NCBI GenBank assembly: GCA_035294725.1 | Contig: DATGKK010000109.1 | Coordinates: 1 to 8,001, forward strand | Length of the DNA: 8,001 nucleotides | From: DATGKK01 sp035294725 | GTDB lineage: Bacteria > Actinomycetota > Acidimicrobiia > Acidimicrobiales > Bog-793 | Direction: 5' to 3' | Part shown: positions 1-5,986 of the stretch, piece by piece | Position numbering within the stretch: the stretch's first letter is position 1 | Layout of the letters: every line of letters starts with the position of its first letter | The notes under the pieces: generated by a model | What the model saw: the letters and a program-made list of their open reading frames with translations, nothing else | Databases searched by the model: none | Told to the model about the DNA's origin: nothing | Program-made: the position numbers and the translations under genes

Positions 1-315
1 AGGTGGCGATGGAGGCGACCGGGGTCTACTGGAAGGCGCCCTGGCACGTGCTTGCTCCCGAGCCGAGCTTCGAGCTGCTGCTCGTCAACGCGCAGCACGT
101 GAAGAACCTCCCGGGCCGAAAGACCGATGTCGCTGACGCCCAGTGGTTGGCATCTCTCCTCGAGTGCGGGCTGCTTCGTGGCAGCTTCGTCTCCGCTCCG
201 GTGATGAGCCGGCTGCGGGACCTGACCCGGCACCGCAAGAAGCTCGCCGAAGAGCGTGGCCGGGAGACCCAGCGGATCCAAAAGGTGCTCGAGGACGCCG
301 GCACCAAGCTCGACT
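1..315 (+). pseudogene. IS110-family transposase, N-terminal fragment
   Basis: The reading frame that begins with GTG at position 3 runs in from the left edge and encodes the RuvC-like DEDD catalytic domain of an IS110-family transposase, which moves its element by a recombinase-like reaction. Visible family motifs are the second acidic residue in MEATGVYW and the KTDVADAQWLA segment, which carries the D-x-x-D pair typical of this family. A helical stretch follows (LRDLTRHRKKLAEERGRE, then QRIQKVLEDAGTKL). Similarity stops at GTKLDS near 315; after that the frame becomes low-complexity Arg/Ser/Pro and ends at 470 without the Transposase_20 domain that carries the catalytic serine. The first catalytic Asp lies outside the window. 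The copy is therefore truncated on its right side and cannot be active. I see the motifs directly; the family call is knowledge-based. Confidence 0.82.
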
Positions 316-316
316 C

Positions 317-484
317 ACGCCGCCGGTGCTCGGCCTCGTCACCGCCGCCGTCGTCGAGACCCACGACGAGTGGCAGATGGCCGAGCGCCGCTATCTGTCC
401 GAGGAGTGGATGGCGAAGCTCGCCGATCGCGACAACACTGAGTCCCAACGAGCACTGGAGGCGCCCGTAGCGATCACCGCCTGA
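317..484 (+). pseudogene. IS256 (mutator-type) transposase, C-terminal remnant
   Basis: A second frame, shifted relative to the IS110 fragment, encodes about 55 residues ending at the TGA at 482-484. The core reads VLGLVTAAVVETHDEWQ followed by AERRYLSEEWMAKLAD. This resembles the extreme C-terminus of IS256-family (mutator) transposases, where a helix is followed by the signature xxHDEWxxxRRYLSxExxA. Everything upstream, including the DDE catalytic core, is missing, so it is a dead end-piece of a transposase. It abuts the broken IS110 frame at about 315, with no spacer large enough to hold another gene. The open frame can be extended upstream to an ATG at 143, but that part is only an out-of-frame reading of IS110. 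A profile search of the 55 residues would decide the family; I am fairly but not fully sure. Confidence 0.65.
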
Positions 485-524
485 GAAGACCCGACGCCGC
501 CAAGAGCTTCACGCCGGCCGGGCC

Positions 525-552
525 GAGTTAGACCACGCGACGGGACTCCAAC
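525..552 (+). repeat. Probable right terminal repeat of the IS256-type remnant
   Basis: About 40 bases after the transposase stop the sequence reads GAGTTAGACCACGCGACGGG followed by ACTCCAAC. This resembles the outer end of actinobacterial IS256-type elements, which commonly end in a GAGTTACACCAC-type motif a few tens of bases past the transposase stop. The matching left terminal repeat is not in the window because the left side of the element has been lost. It marks the likely outer edge of the IS debris; the sequence beyond it belongs to the HicAB locus. The call rests on recalled similarity rather than an alignment. Confidence 0.4.
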
Positions 553-578
553 AGCTCTAGCGTCGGCCTTGTTGGGTG

Positions 579-803
579 TCAGGCGGCGACGGTGACGGTC
601 AGAAGCTGGGGACTGCCGGACTCCTCGGGCACAGGTTCGCCGTCGGCCTCGAGGCCGGCGATGTGAGCGGCAATCGCCTCGATTGCCAGCGCTCGACACG
701 CTTCAACGGTGGCACCTTGGGTGAAGCAGCCAGGGAGCGCTGGCACCGACACCATGAATCCACCTCCCTCCTCGGGCTCCAAGACGATCGTGTACGTGCG
801 CAT
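579..803 (-). CDS. hicB: HicB-family antitoxin
   Basis: Encodes 74 residues starting MRTYTIVLEPEEGGG. This is the partial-RNase-H-fold HicB antitoxin (COG1598 type), which binds and neutralises HicA mRNA interferase and often represses its own operon. Diagnostic segments are the first strand YTIVLEPEEGGGF, the family signature VSVPALPGCFTQGATVEAC, and the helix ALAIEAIAAHIAGLEADGEPVP. It has only the core domain; no C-terminal helix-turn-helix or ribbon-helix-helix is present, as in many short HicB proteins. I chose ATG 803 because the conserved strand begins there and an AGAAG stretch lies upstream at usable spacing; ATG 812 and an upstream ATG at 839 are alternatives, the latter overlapping hicA. 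It follows hicA by 13 bases on the same strand, so co-transcription and translational coupling are likely. The gene looks intact although its toxin partner is frameshifted. Confidence 0.85.
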   Translation of the reverse strand: MRTYTIVLEPEEGGGFMVSVPALPGCFTQGATVEACRALAIEAIAAHIAGLEADGEPVPEESGSPQLLTVTVAA

Positions 804-816
804 CGCTCTCATCTTC

Positions 817-1043
817 TCACAGCTCGCCTCGGAGCTCATCGGCGGAGATGCCCGCCTGAGCGAGTATCGACCGGAGTAGTGCAGGGCCGATCGTCTCGCC
901 GGCGTGCACCGGGACGGTCACCCGGCCGGCCCGGTCAGGATGCTTCAGTTGGATGTGCGACCCCTTCTGGGCGACCACCACCCACCCAAGCCGTCGAAGG
1001 GCGCGAGGAGCTCTCGTCCGGTGACCCGGGGCAGTGGTGGCAC
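817..1043 (-). pseudogene. hicA: HicA mRNA interferase toxin, frameshifted
   Basis: HicA toxins are small double-stranded-RNA-binding-fold ribonucleases that cleave mRNA. The N-terminal part starts at GTG 1043 (PPLPRVTGRELL). The rest is in another frame: ALRRLGWVVVAQKGSHIQLK, then HPDRAGRVTVPVHAGETIG and PALLRSILAQAGISADELRG, ending in the TGA at 817-819. Together they make a complete HicA of about 75 residues, including the catalytic-histidine motif GSHIQLKHP. The frames join near 1000-1004, where one base appears to be missing between CTCCTCGC and GCCCTTCG. As written, the first frame ends early at SPRRGRTSN. No ATG-initiated frame would produce the catalytic half alone. The 227-base span is one short of a multiple of three, consistent with a single-base deletion or a sequencing error. 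Order hicA then hicB is the usual one. Confidence 0.8.
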
Positions 1044-1050
1044 GCCGGGG

Positions 1051-1056
1051 ACCGTA
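1051..1056 (-). promoter_or_regulatory. Possible -10 box for leaderless hicA transcript
   Basis: On the minus strand TACGGT (TAnnnT, actinobacterial -10 type) ends exactly 7 bases before the proposed hicA GTG start, and there is no Shine-Dalgarno sequence in front of that GTG. This is the spacing expected when transcription starts at the first base of the start codon. No good -35 element is visible. The same 7-base arrangement recurs in front of the MBL-fold gene at 6802. A weak match like this can occur by chance. Confidence 0.3.
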
Positions 1057-1275
1057 GCGGTCGGCTGCGACGCCGAGCCTCTTCGATAGATTTGTGGCGT
1101 CCGTTCGTCGGACAGATGTTGCCTTCGTGCGGCAGTTCTTTCGCAGAATCCGTGGAATGCCGTTCGCAAATCGGCCGAGTCTTGCTACTCATTCGCTACT
1201 CCACAGGCGCCGAAGAGGGCGAAATGGGCCGACCGATGGGAAGTCGCACCCCTCCTGAGCAGCCCTTCCAGACTC

Positions 1276-1347
1276 GGGCCGACGGGCAGGAATAGCTTGT
1301 TGCGACTTTTCATCCCAAGGTGCTGGGTTCGAGACTCAGGCGGCCCA
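1276..1347 (+). pseudogene. tRNA-Lys(UUU)-like relic, degenerate cloverleaf
   Basis: A 72-base stretch folds like a tRNA. The acceptor strands 1276-1282 and 1340-1346 pair at six of seven positions. The T arm is complete: stem 1323-1327 with 1335-1339 (one G-U) and loop TTCGAGA, preceded by the 5-base variable loop AGGTG. The anticodon arm 1301-1317 has loop CTTTTCA, giving anticodon TTT after the invariant T, with one C-C mismatch in the stem. A D arm can be drawn at 1284-1298 with two G-U pairs. Discriminator base 1347 is A, fitting lysine. Against function: only one base links acceptor and D stem, T8 is absent, the D loop AGGAATA is atypical, base 37 is C, and CCA is not encoded. The 3' half is best preserved, which is the part integrative elements carry or leave behind. 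I read it as a decayed tRNA or attachment-site relic; a divergent working tRNA cannot be excluded. Confidence 0.45.
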
Positions 1348-1364
1348 CGGCGCTCTCCTCCGGC

Positions 1365-1379
1365 CGCTCGACGCGAGCG
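1365..1379. repeat. Short inverted repeat, 6 bp stem with 3-base loop
   Basis: CGCTCG at 1365-1370 pairs with CGAGCG at 1374-1379 around the loop ACG. It lies 18 bases after the tRNA-like relic and 24 bases before the larger 1404-1440 hairpin. No T run follows on either strand. Its role is unknown; it could add to the termination region of the gene ending at 1478. Confidence 0.35.
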
Positions 1380-1403
1380 CTTCGCGGCGGAGTCCGAGCG
1401 CGG

Positions 1404-1440
1404 CACCGGGACGGCACCTTTGGCAGGTGCCGTCCCGGTG
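1404..1440 (-). terminator. Perfect 15-bp hairpin, likely terminator of the secreted-protein gene
   Basis: CACCGGGACGGCACC at 1404-1418 is perfectly complementary to GGTGCCGTCCCGGTG at 1426-1440, separated by the 7-base loop TTTGGCA. It begins 37 bases past the stop of the minus-strand gene ending at 1478. That position, the very stable GC-rich stem, and the lack of any open gene immediately to the left make it the likely transcription terminator. No U run follows on either strand, which is common for actinobacterial hairpin terminators. It could also stop any transcript coming from the tRNA-like region on the plus strand. Confidence 0.65.
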
Positions 1441-1477
1441 GACCGAGACCGTCGTCGTGACGACGTAACGTTTCAGC

Positions 1478-4048
1478 TCACAGGCGCCATGGGAGGTCGG
1501 TCGTGTCGCCGGCGATCGCCACCACGGGCTGCCTGGCTCTCGGCACCATCACGGGGAGCGCCTTCGCGTCTCCGAATCGGTACACGTCACCATTGGCACC
1601 GGCCATCCAGTAGCCGAGGCCGTCGCTCGTGAGCGCGGCCCCGACGATGTCGGTGACCCCCTTGCCGGCAAGTGAGCCGAACCTCGGTGCGTCCGTGCCG
1701 AACGGGTAGGTGTCGCCGTTCGCGCCGACGAGCGTGTACCCGGAGCCGGACTGGTTCACGAGGATGGCGACGATGTCGTCGACGCCGCTTGTGATCGAGC
1801 CGTGGCCCTTTGCGTCGCCGAAGGGCTTGACTTGGCCATTCCTCGTCACGATGAGGTAGCCCTGCCCGGTCGGGCTCGAGGCGAGCGCCACGGCGTCGGT
1901 CACGTGCATGCCCTTGCTCGGGAACGACCCGTAGAACTTGGCGTGGCCGAAGCCGAACACGCCCCCGTTCGCACCAAGGAGCCAGTAGCCGTTCCCGCTC
2001 GGAGTGGCGGTGATCCCGACGATGTCGCTGGCAGAGCGGTGGCGGGTGGTGAGGTCGCCGTGGAAGACGGCGTCACCGTTCGTGAGGACCACACCGCTCC
2101 TCGTCACCGCCCACGTCCCTTGGCCGTCGAGCGTGGTCGCGAGACCGGCGACGGGCGCCGGCGGCGCGTGGACCGCTCCGAGGTGAGGTGCGTCGCCGGC
2201 GTTGTAGAGCTCGCCGGCGCTGTCCGTGAGCAGGAAGCCCTGGCTCTTGCTCACGGCGCAGGTGTTGTCGAGCACGTTGCCCTCGAACTCGGGATAGCCG
2301 ATGATGCTCTCCCGGTCCACTCCGTACTCGAGATCCTTGCGGAAGTTGCGCACGCCCGTGCCCGTCGCCACGTTGCCGAACTCGAGCGCGCACGTTCTTC
2401 CGGACTTGACCTCGCTCCAGTAGGGGTAGAAGTGGCCGGGGCCGGGCGGCGGCACCGTCGGGGTGCCGGACTCGCTGAGCCCGGTGTCGGTCTGGAAGAA
2501 CAGCTGCGGGTACGGCGACCCGTTCGTCGTCGGCAGGGACTCGACGAAGCTTCCCGGCAGCGTGGCTGTCGGGTTCTTTCCGGTCGGCCAGTCGGCGTAG
2601 TAGGGCGTGCCGTCGAAGTCGAGGTCGCCGTTCTGGAAGAGGTTGTCCTGGCAGCCCGAGATCTCGTTCGGCGGTGAGCTCGTGCCAGGGCCGAAGTAGC
2701 CGACGTGGGTCGACCCCGCTGCGTAGCAGATGGCGTCTCCGTACTCGGGGTATCCCCGGCCTTCCGGCCCTCCGGCCCTCTCGTACGGCCCGTCGCACTT
2801 GTTGTAGGCCGTCGAGGTGTCGTTCTTGTCGAATGGGTTGACCTTGAACGGTTGTGACAGGCTCGTGCAGGGCTCGAAGTGCCCGATCTCGAACTCGGTC
2901 GAGATGTCGGTCTGGAGCGCCGCCCATGGGACGATGTTCCCGGCGGCGGCCGTGTTGTACTCGGGCTGGAAGTTGAACGGCGTCGGCTGGCAGTTCACCA
3001 TCGAGGTGGTGTGGAAGCCGTTTTGGGCCGACGCCTGCATCGAGCCGTGCTGACCCGTCGTGAGGTCGTCGATGACCACCTTGAAGGCGTGCTCCTTCGG
3101 GTGGCCCGGCACCGGAGCGTCGAACATGTGGAGGCTCAAGTCGTCGCCGGGGTTCATGAGCAGCGTCTCGCTGTCAGGGATGAAGCCACCGCCGTCCGGA
3201 TCGGGGACTCCGTTTCGCTGGATGAAGGCGAAGTTCACCGGCTCCTCGCAGGCGAGGTTGCAGGCGACGAACTGGTCGGTGCACTCGAGGCTGTCGATCG
3301 TGACGGCAGCGCACCAGTGGGTGTTGTCGCAGCTCTCGTTGTCGTAGAACGGGGCGTTCCCGGGTGGGTAGAACTGCATCTCCATGAAGGCGGAGCCGCC
3401 TCCGGGGTAGCTGTTCGCCGGGCAGTCGACCGTGTAGGTGCAGGCCGGCGCGTTCGAGTTCGACCTCGGTGTGCAGGGCATCTGCGGGTAGGAGTTGGGG
3501 TCGCACATCGCCATGGAGAACCAGGGTGCCGGGGTGAGCTCGAAGTAGTGGACGACGCTGTGCCCGGGGTGGGTCGCCGTCGGCATTGCCGCCGGGTCCT
3601 TGCCGAGGGTGAAGTTCCAGGAGACGTTGTTCCCTGAGCCCGGCTTGTTCGAGAGGAAGGTCGTGTCGGGCTCGTCGTGGCCGATGTAGTGGCCGTTGTC
3701 GTAGAAGCGGCCGTTCCAGGTGTTCGCGTTGTTCACACCGCGGATGCCGTGGATGTCGGTGCACTCGAAGCCTCTCAGCGGCTTTTGCACCGGGCTGTAC
3801 CCGTTGCAGTCGAGCGTGCCGCGCTTCGGGGCTCCCTTGTAGACGGTGCTGATGTCGTGGCGGAGCGAGTGGAGGTACTGGAACTTGGCGCTCAGCCGCA
3901 CCGCGCCCGCACTGGGCGCTGCGGCGCCGAGGGTCCCCCCGACGACGGAGAGGCCCATCGTCGCAAGCGAGGCCGCCACTCCTGCGCTCACGATCCATCT
4001 CAGCCGCCCGCGACCAGGCGGTCGCGTCCTGTGGTCGACTCTCGCCAT
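1478..4048 (-). CDS. Secreted cysteine-rich protein with C-terminal propeller-like repeats
   Basis: Encodes 856 residues; function unknown. Start ATG 4048 is chosen because AGGAGGG at 4053-4059 sits 4 bases upstream and a signal peptide follows directly: arginine-rich residues 1-18, a hydrophobic run at about 19-43, then Ala-rich sequence suggesting cleavage near 44-49. Residues about 50-594 form a Trp/Tyr/Pro/Gly-rich region. All 18 cysteines of the protein lie between 81 and 597, an even number that suits disulfides outside the cell. Conserved-looking stretches are PGSGNNVSWNFTL (about 137), LTPAPWFSMAMCD (171), FMEMQFYPPGNAPF (221), WCAAVTIDSLEC (245) and EEPVNFAFIQRNGVPDP (268). I recall similar uncharacterised secreted actinobacterial proteins but no named domain. 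Residues 595-844 are six tandem repeats described separately. No transmembrane anchor, LPXTG or lipobox is visible, so release or loose wall association is likely. It is monocistronic and divergent from the monooxygenase at 4165. Confidence 0.85.
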   Translation of the reverse strand: MARVDHRTRPPGRGRLRWIVSAGVAASLATMGLSVVGGTLGAAAPSAGAVRLSAKFQYLHSLRHDISTVYKGAPKRGTLDCNGYSPVQKPLRGFECTDIHGIRGVNNANTWNGRFYDNGHYIGHDEPDTTFLSNKPGSGNNVSWNFTLGKDPAAMPTATHPGHSVVHYFELTPAPWFSMAMCDPNSYPQMPCTPRSNSNAPACTYTVDCPANSYPGGGSAFMEMQFYPPGNAPFYDNESCDNTHWCAAVTIDSLECTDQFVACNLACEEPVNFAFIQRNGVPDPDGGGFIPDSETLLMNPGDDLSLHMFDAPVPGHPKEHAFKVVIDDLTTGQHGSMQASAQNGFHTTSMVNCQPTPFNFQPEYNTAAAGNIVPWAALQTDISTEFEIGHFEPCTSLSQPFKVNPFDKNDTSTAYNKCDGPYERAGGPEGRGYPEYGDAICYAAGSTHVGYFGPGTSSPPNEISGCQDNLFQNGDLDFDGTPYYADWPTGKNPTATLPGSFVESLPTTNGSPYPQLFFQTDTGLSESGTPTVPPPGPGHFYPYWSEVKSGRTCALEFGNVATGTGVRNFRKDLEYGVDRESIIGYPEFEGNVLDNTCAVSKSQGFLLTDSAGELYNAGDAPHLGAVHAPPAPVAGLATTLDGQGTWAVTRSGVVLTNGDAVFHGDLTTRHRSASDIVGITATPSGNGYWLLGANGGVFGFGHAKFYGSFPSKGMHVTDAVALASSPTGQGYLIVTRNGQVKPFGDAKGHGSITSGVDDIVAILVNQSGSGYTLVGANGDTYPFGTDAPRFGSLAGKGVTDIVGAALTSDGLGYWMAGANGDVYRFGDAKALPVMVPRARQPVVAIAGDTTDLPWRL
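1517..2266 (-). repeat. Six tandem 40-43-residue propeller-like repeats (protein level)
   Basis: Residues 595-844 of the secreted protein divide into six units of 41, 43, 43, 40, 42 and 41 residues. Each has the pattern (S/P)xGxGYxLxxxNGxVxxFGDAxxxGS followed by a linker and a closing DIVG or similar. Clear copies are GNGYWLLGANGGVFGFGHAK, GSGYTLVGANGDTYPFGTDA and GLGYWMAGANGDVYRFGDAK. The first two units are the most diverged (QGFLLTDSAGELYNAGDA; GTWAVTRSGVVLTNGDAVFH). Such repeats are frequent in exported actinobacterial proteins and are expected to build a beta-propeller-like surface for binding. They contain no cysteine, in contrast to the N-terminal region. Six units plus a short tail (IAGDTTDLPWRL) could make a six-bladed ring; the fold is inferred. 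Confidence 0.75.
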
Positions 4049-4070
4049 TGAGCCCTCCTGTCGGCTGGAT

Positions 4071-4098
4071 AGGTGTCGGTGGGCGACAGTAGGTGTCG
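4071..4098. promoter_or_regulatory. Direct repeat AGGTGTCG spaced 20 bp, possible operator
   Basis: AGGTGTCG occurs at 4071-4078 and again at 4091-4098, with a preceding T in both, start to start 20 bases, close to two helical turns. Between them TGTCG (4074-4078) and CGACA (4084-4088) also form a small inverted repeat. One copy lies in the spacer of the promoter-like sequence for the minus-strand gene and the other just past its predicted start of transcription, a placement suited to repression. The binding protein is unknown and is not encoded nearby. Confidence 0.35.
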
Positions 4099-4114
4099 TG
4101 CCGGTTGGGCGCAA
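4086..4114 (-). promoter_or_regulatory. Promoter-like sequence for the secreted-protein gene
   Basis: Read on the minus strand, TTGCGC (plus positions 4109-4114) is followed after exactly 17 bases by TACTGT (4086-4091), a fair actinobacterial sigma-70-type -35/-10 pair. Transcription would start near 4079, giving a leader of about 30 bases that contains the AGGAGGG ribosome site and ends at ATG 4048. No equally good promoter is seen for the divergent monooxygenase. Confidence 0.4.
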
Positions 4115-4164
4115 CGGTTTCGTGGCAGACGCCTGACCTGCCGAAAGCTGGAAAACTGAGGACC

Positions 4165-5961
4165 ATGGCTGACGGGCTCGTGATCGACAAGGACGCGCTG
4201 AGGGCGAAGTACCTAGAGGAGCGGAACAAGCGGCTCCGGCCCGACGGCAACGACCAGTACATCCGGCTCACCGGCCGCTTCGCCCACTATCTCGACGACC
4301 CTTACACCCCCTTCGTCGAGCGGGAGCCGCTGCGCGACCACGTGACGGCCGCCTTCGTCGGCGGGGGCTTCGCCGGCCTTGCGACCGGCGCTCGGCTGAA
4401 GGAGGCCGGGATCGAGGACGTCCGGATCATCGACAAGGCAGGGGACTTCGGCGGCACCTGGTACTGGAACCGCTACCCCGGCGCCCAGTGCGACACGGCG
4501 TCGTTCGTCTACATGCCGCTGCTCGAGGAGACCGGGCACATGCCCTCGGAGAAGTACGCCCACGCGCCCGAGATCCTCGAGCACTGCCGCCGGATCGGGG
4601 AGCACTACGGCTTGTACCGTCACGCCCTGTTCCACACCGAGGTGCTCGACCTGACCTGGCTCGAGGAGGATGCCCGCTGGCTCGTGCGCACGAACCGAGG
4701 GGACGAGTTCACGGCGCAGTTCGTCGGCATGGGGATCGGCCCCCTCCACGTCCCGAAGCTGCCCGGGATACCGGGCATCGATGACTTCGAAGGCCACGCC
4801 TTCCACACGAGCCGCTGGGACTACGAGTACACCGGCGGCGACCCCTCCGGCGCTGTGATGGACCGGCTCGCCGACAAGCGGGTCGCCATCATCGGCACCG
4901 GCGCAACGGCAGTGCAGTGCGTGCCGCACCTCGCTCGGGCCTGCAAGGAGCTGTACGTCTTCCAGCGCACCCCGTCGTCGGTCGACGTGCGCGACAACCG
5001 CCCGACCGATCCGGAGTGGTTCGCCGAGATCGCCACTCCGGGCTGGCAGCAGCGTTGGCTCGAGAACTTCGCCTCGAACCAGACCGGAGGCATCGAGGAG
5101 GAGGATCTCGTCCAGGACGGCTGGACCGAGCTCTCGCGGCGTGTGCGGGCGAAGATCAACGAGCTGTCTCCCGACGACCGGACGCCCGAGAAGATGATGG
5201 CCGCCTACGAGGACTCTGACTTCGAGAAGATGGAGCAGATCCGGGCCCGGGTCGACGAGATCGTGGAGGACCCCGCCACCGCCCAGGCGCTCAAGGCGTG
5301 GTACCGGCAGCTGTGCAAGCGGCCCTGCTTCCACGACGAGTACCTCCAGTCCTACAACCTCCCCGGCGTCCACCTCGTCGACACCGACGGCAAGGGCGTC
5401 GACTGCATCACCCGCTCCGGCGTCGTCGCCGGCGGCAGGGAGTACGAGGTCGACTGCATCATCTACGCCTCGGGCTTCGAGGTCGGCACCGAGTACACCC
5501 GGCGTGCCAACTACGACGTGACGGGCCGGAACGGGGTGCGCCTCTCGGAGCACTGGGCGAACGGCATGCGGACCCTCCACGGCATCCACGCGCACGGCTT
5601 CCCGAATGCCTTCTTCGTCCAGCCGACCCAGGGTGCCAACCTGATCTCGAACGTGCCCCACAACCTGACGGACGCCGCGAGGACGATCGCCTGCGTCGTG
5701 CGGCACGTGCTCGACCATGGCTACCGGGAGGTCGACGTCACCGCGGAGGCCGAGCAGGCCTGGGTGGACCTCCTGCTGTCGGGTCCGGGGACGATCCTGG
5801 GTGCGGCGGACTGCACCCCTGGCTACTACAACAACGAGGGCCAAGGCTTCGGGCCGAACTCGGTGGTCGCCTTCGGCTACCCCTACGGGGCGATGGCGTT
5901 CTTCCGCTACATCGAGCAGTGGCGCAACTGCGGCAGGTTCGAGGGCCTGGCGTTCCGCTGA
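4165..5961 (+). CDS. Type I Baeyer-Villiger (flavin-containing) monooxygenase
   Basis: Encodes 598 residues. Type I Baeyer-Villiger monooxygenases use FAD, NADPH and O2 to insert oxygen next to a ketone carbonyl, giving an ester or lactone, in the cytoplasm. Motifs in order: the FAD-binding glycine motif VGGGFAG (about 65-71), the family motif GGTWYWNRYPGAQCD (96-110), the Baeyer-Villiger fingerprint FxGxxxHxxxW(P/D) as FEGHAFHTSRWD (208-219), and the NADPH Rossmann motif IIGTGATAVQ (242-251). The C-terminal ASGFEVGTEY region is also typical. Length is usual for the larger members; residues 1-60 form an N-terminal extension before the FAD domain, as in several such enzymes. ATG 4165 is chosen because it follows GAGGA, though spaced only 2 bases; an in-frame ATG at 4093 has less support. 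Substrate cannot be told from sequence: cyclic, aromatic or steroid ketones are all possible. It is divergent from 4048 and convergent with 5987, so probably transcribed alone. Confidence 0.92.
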   Translation: MADGLVIDKDALRAKYLEERNKRLRPDGNDQYIRLTGRFAHYLDDPYTPFVEREPLRDHVTAAFVGGGFAGLATGARLKEAGIEDVRIIDKAGDFGGTWYWNRYPGAQCDTASFVYMPLLEETGHMPSEKYAHAPEILEHCRRIGEHYGLYRHALFHTEVLDLTWLEEDARWLVRTNRGDEFTAQFVGMGIGPLHVPKLPGIPGIDDFEGHAFHTSRWDYEYTGGDPSGAVMDRLADKRVAIIGTGATAVQCVPHLARACKELYVFQRTPSSVDVRDNRPTDPEWFAEIATPGWQQRWLENFASNQTGGIEEEDLVQDGWTELSRRVRAKINELSPDDRTPEKMMAAYEDSDFEKMEQIRARVDEIVEDPATAQALKAWYRQLCKRPCFHDEYLQSYNLPGVHLVDTDGKGVDCITRSGVVAGGREYEVDCIIYASGFEVGTEYTRRANYDVTGRNGVRLSEHWANGMRTLHGIHAHGFPNAFFVQPTQGANLISNVPHNLTDAARTIACVVRHVLDHGYREVDVTAEAEQAWVDLLLSGPGTILGAADCTPGYYNNEGQGFGPNSVVAFGYPYGAMAFFRYIEQWRNCGRFEGLAFR

Positions 5962-5986
5962 GCCGGCTGCCGGCAGCGGGCCGCCG

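Noticed and set aside
935..1192. Minus-strand extension upstream of hicA, with starts at 1169 or 1192
   Set aside because: HicA proteins begin just before the PRVTGREL-type segment; the extension has no resemblance to a known domain, so GTG 1043 was preferred.
576..1295. A 239-residue plus-strand open frame across hicBA and the tRNA-like region
   Set aside because: The opposite strand has unmistakable HicB and HicA motifs, and the plus frame shows no recognisable domain.
1450..1466. Small inverted repeat CGTCGT / ACGACG
   Set aside because: Short and expected by chance in GC-rich DNA; the 1404-1440 hairpin beside it is far stronger.
1802..2677. Plus-strand open frames opposite the secreted protein (also 2879-3637)
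   Set aside because: Low-complexity Val/Arg/Glu-rich translations with no family resemblance; the minus strand has signal peptide, cysteines and clear repeats.
3174..4271. A 365-residue minus-strand frame overlapping both the secreted-protein start and the monooxygenase start
   Set aside because: Arg/Pro/Leu-rich out-of-frame reading that crosses a well-supported divergent promoter region.
5962..5977. Palindrome GCTGCCGGCAGC between the convergent stops, considered as a bidirectional terminator
   Set aside because: The perfect 12-base palindrome leaves no room for a loop and has no T run; the 25-bp gap is too short to argue more.
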